Position numbers and translations under genes: made by a program | Source of the DNA: Streptomyces sp. RPT161 | GTDB lineage: Bacteria; Actinomycetota; Actinomycetes; Streptomycetales; Streptomycetaceae | Direction: 5' to 3' | Assembly: GCF_027533845.1 (NCBI RefSeq) | Contig: NZ_JAPZVN010000015.1 | Coordinates: 90,476 to 154,475, forward strand | Length of the DNA stretch: 64,000 bases | Shown here: positions 63,320-64,000 of the stretch, piece after piece | How positions within the stretch are numbered: the stretch's first letter is position 1 | Layout of the letters: each line of letters opens with the position of its first letter | The notes under the pieces: generated by a model | Database searches by the model: none | Told to the model about the DNA's origin: nothing | What the model saw: only the letters and a program-made list of their open reading frames with translations

Positions 63320-63360
63320 AGCGGGAAACGAGAATCGAACTCGCGCTCTGAGCTTGGAAA
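63320..63360 (-). pseudogene. 3' half of a tRNA-Gly, probable second attachment-site remnant
   Basis: On the minus strand TTTCCAAGCTCAGAGCGCGAG followed by TTCGATTCTCGT and TTCCCGCT reads as the anticodon 3' side, variable loop, T arm (GCGAG/CTCGT) and acceptor 3' strand of a glycine tRNA, most like streptomycete tRNA-Gly(CCC). The 5' half is absent (CCCGTGA does not pair with GCTCA), and a few positions differ from the usual tRNA. The rest of the spacer 63151-63633 shows nothing else. Confidence 0.65.
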
Positions 63361-63633
63361 TCACGGGCTCCCCAGTCTGCCAGAGCCCCTTCTGACCTGC
63401 ACGGATGCCTGCGGCTCCGGGCTGCTGGGGATCCCAACCGGTTCATCGTTGGCCGTGGTTTTCCGTCCCATCTGACATGGTTCTGGCACTGCTACTCAGA
63501 CCGCACTGTGGGTGCTAGCGCAGCCGAGGTGGGCTGTCTCAGCACCGGCTTCGATTCACGCATCACGGCTTGACCTGCGGTCACGTCCGCTGGAGTGGTG
63601 TATCGACGGCCACTCGGCGATCTCGTTTTGAGG

Positions 63634-64000
63634 CTATGCGGTGAGTTCGGTGGGCAGGACGGTGTCGTCGGTTTCTGACTCGATCGGGTGGAGACAGGCT
63701 TTGGCGAGGAGTTCCCGGCCCATGTAGCGGCGGGCCTCGGTCCACTCGTCGTTCTGCTCGGCTAGGACCGCGCCAACGAGCCGGATCACGGCGGTGCGGT
63801 CGGGGAAGATGCCGACCACGTCAGTGCGGCGGCGGATCTCCTTGTTCAGTCGCTCCTGCGGATTGTTCGACCAGATCTGCCGCCAGATCTCGCGCGGGAA
63901 GGCGGTGAATGCCAGCAGGTCATGCTGGGCGGCGTCCAAGTGGGCTGCGGCTTTGGGGAACTTGGCCTCCAGCGCGTCCAGAACGTGTGTCATCTGGGCC
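63634..64000 (-). mobile_element. IS256-family transposase, C-terminal part (continues beyond window)
   Basis: The frame is open from the window end to a stop at 63634 and encodes the last 122 residues of a Mutator/IS256-type transposase. [22 protein letters not shown] contains the catalytic Glu and the family's most conserved block, followed by [17 protein letters not shown]. The N-terminal two thirds and the catalytic Asp residues lie outside the window. The flanking inverted repeat could not be identified. Its position beside a tRNA-Gly remnant is consistent with a mobile-element hot spot. Confidence 0.88.

Overview
High-GC actinobacterial DNA, almost certainly Streptomyces or a close relative. 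Evidence: dense GC-rich ORFs, GTG/TTG starts behind GGAGG-type sites, an nSTAND/WD40 protein, an IS701-like and an IS256-type transposase, and two neighbouring antibiotic gene clusters.

Region A (1 to about 23.7 kb; its left end is cut by the window) is a chorismate-fed aromatic antibiotic cluster without PKS or NRPS megasynthases. It encodes a class II DAHP synthase, a transaldolase-like protein, a PabA-PabB fusion (4-amination of chorismate), a PhzE-like ADIC synthase (2-amination), a PhzD-like isochorismatase and an EntA-like dehydrogenase. Together these supply an aminated hydroxybenzoate. A KASIII enzyme and an arylamine N-acyltransferase could then make an acyl chain and join it to the aryl amine. 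A flavin monooxygenase, FMN reductase, methyltransferase, acyl-adenylating enzyme, SRPBCC protein and MDR reductase could finish the scaffold. The set best resembles nybomycin/diazaquinomycin-type (diaza-anthraquinone) pathways. That assignment is inference from gene content. A PucR/GAF regulator and an IS701-like protein are the likely local regulators.

Region B (about 23.7 to 29.9 kb) holds a large HTH-nSTAND-TM-WD40 signalling ATPase with about 14 propeller blades, small hypothetical ORFs, and a UTRA-domain protein with no recognisable DNA-binding domain.

Region C (about 30.0 to 59.7 kb) is a complete-looking thiostrepton-family thiopeptide cluster. A leftward arm carries the tsnR-type 23S rRNA methyltransferase and quinaldic-acid genes: aminotransferase, SnoaL-like protein, flavoprotein, methyltransferase, DUF2867-like protein and a secreted hydrolase. 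A 61-residue precursor ends in the 17-residue core ASSASCTTCICTCSCSS. A tightly coupled rightward operon follows, in the same order as tsrI-tsrU of the thiostrepton cluster, but with a three-gene insert between tsrS and tsrT: an F420-type reductase and a YcaO-TfuA pair. The insert matches thiopeptin-type biosynthesis (reduced piperidine core and a thioamide). Residue 1 of the core is Ala, where I recall Ile in thiostrepton and Val in siomycin. The TsrP-like P450 ends in a carrier-protein-like tail beside the quinaldate-adenylating enzyme.

Region D (about 59.8 to 64 kb) is a mobile-element scar. It has the 3' half of a tRNA-Thr(CGT) at 59864-59905 with its terminator, two hypothetical genes, the 3' half of a tRNA-Gly at 63320-63360, and the C-terminal part of an IS256-family transposase. 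The tRNA pieces look like attachment sites left by integrative elements.
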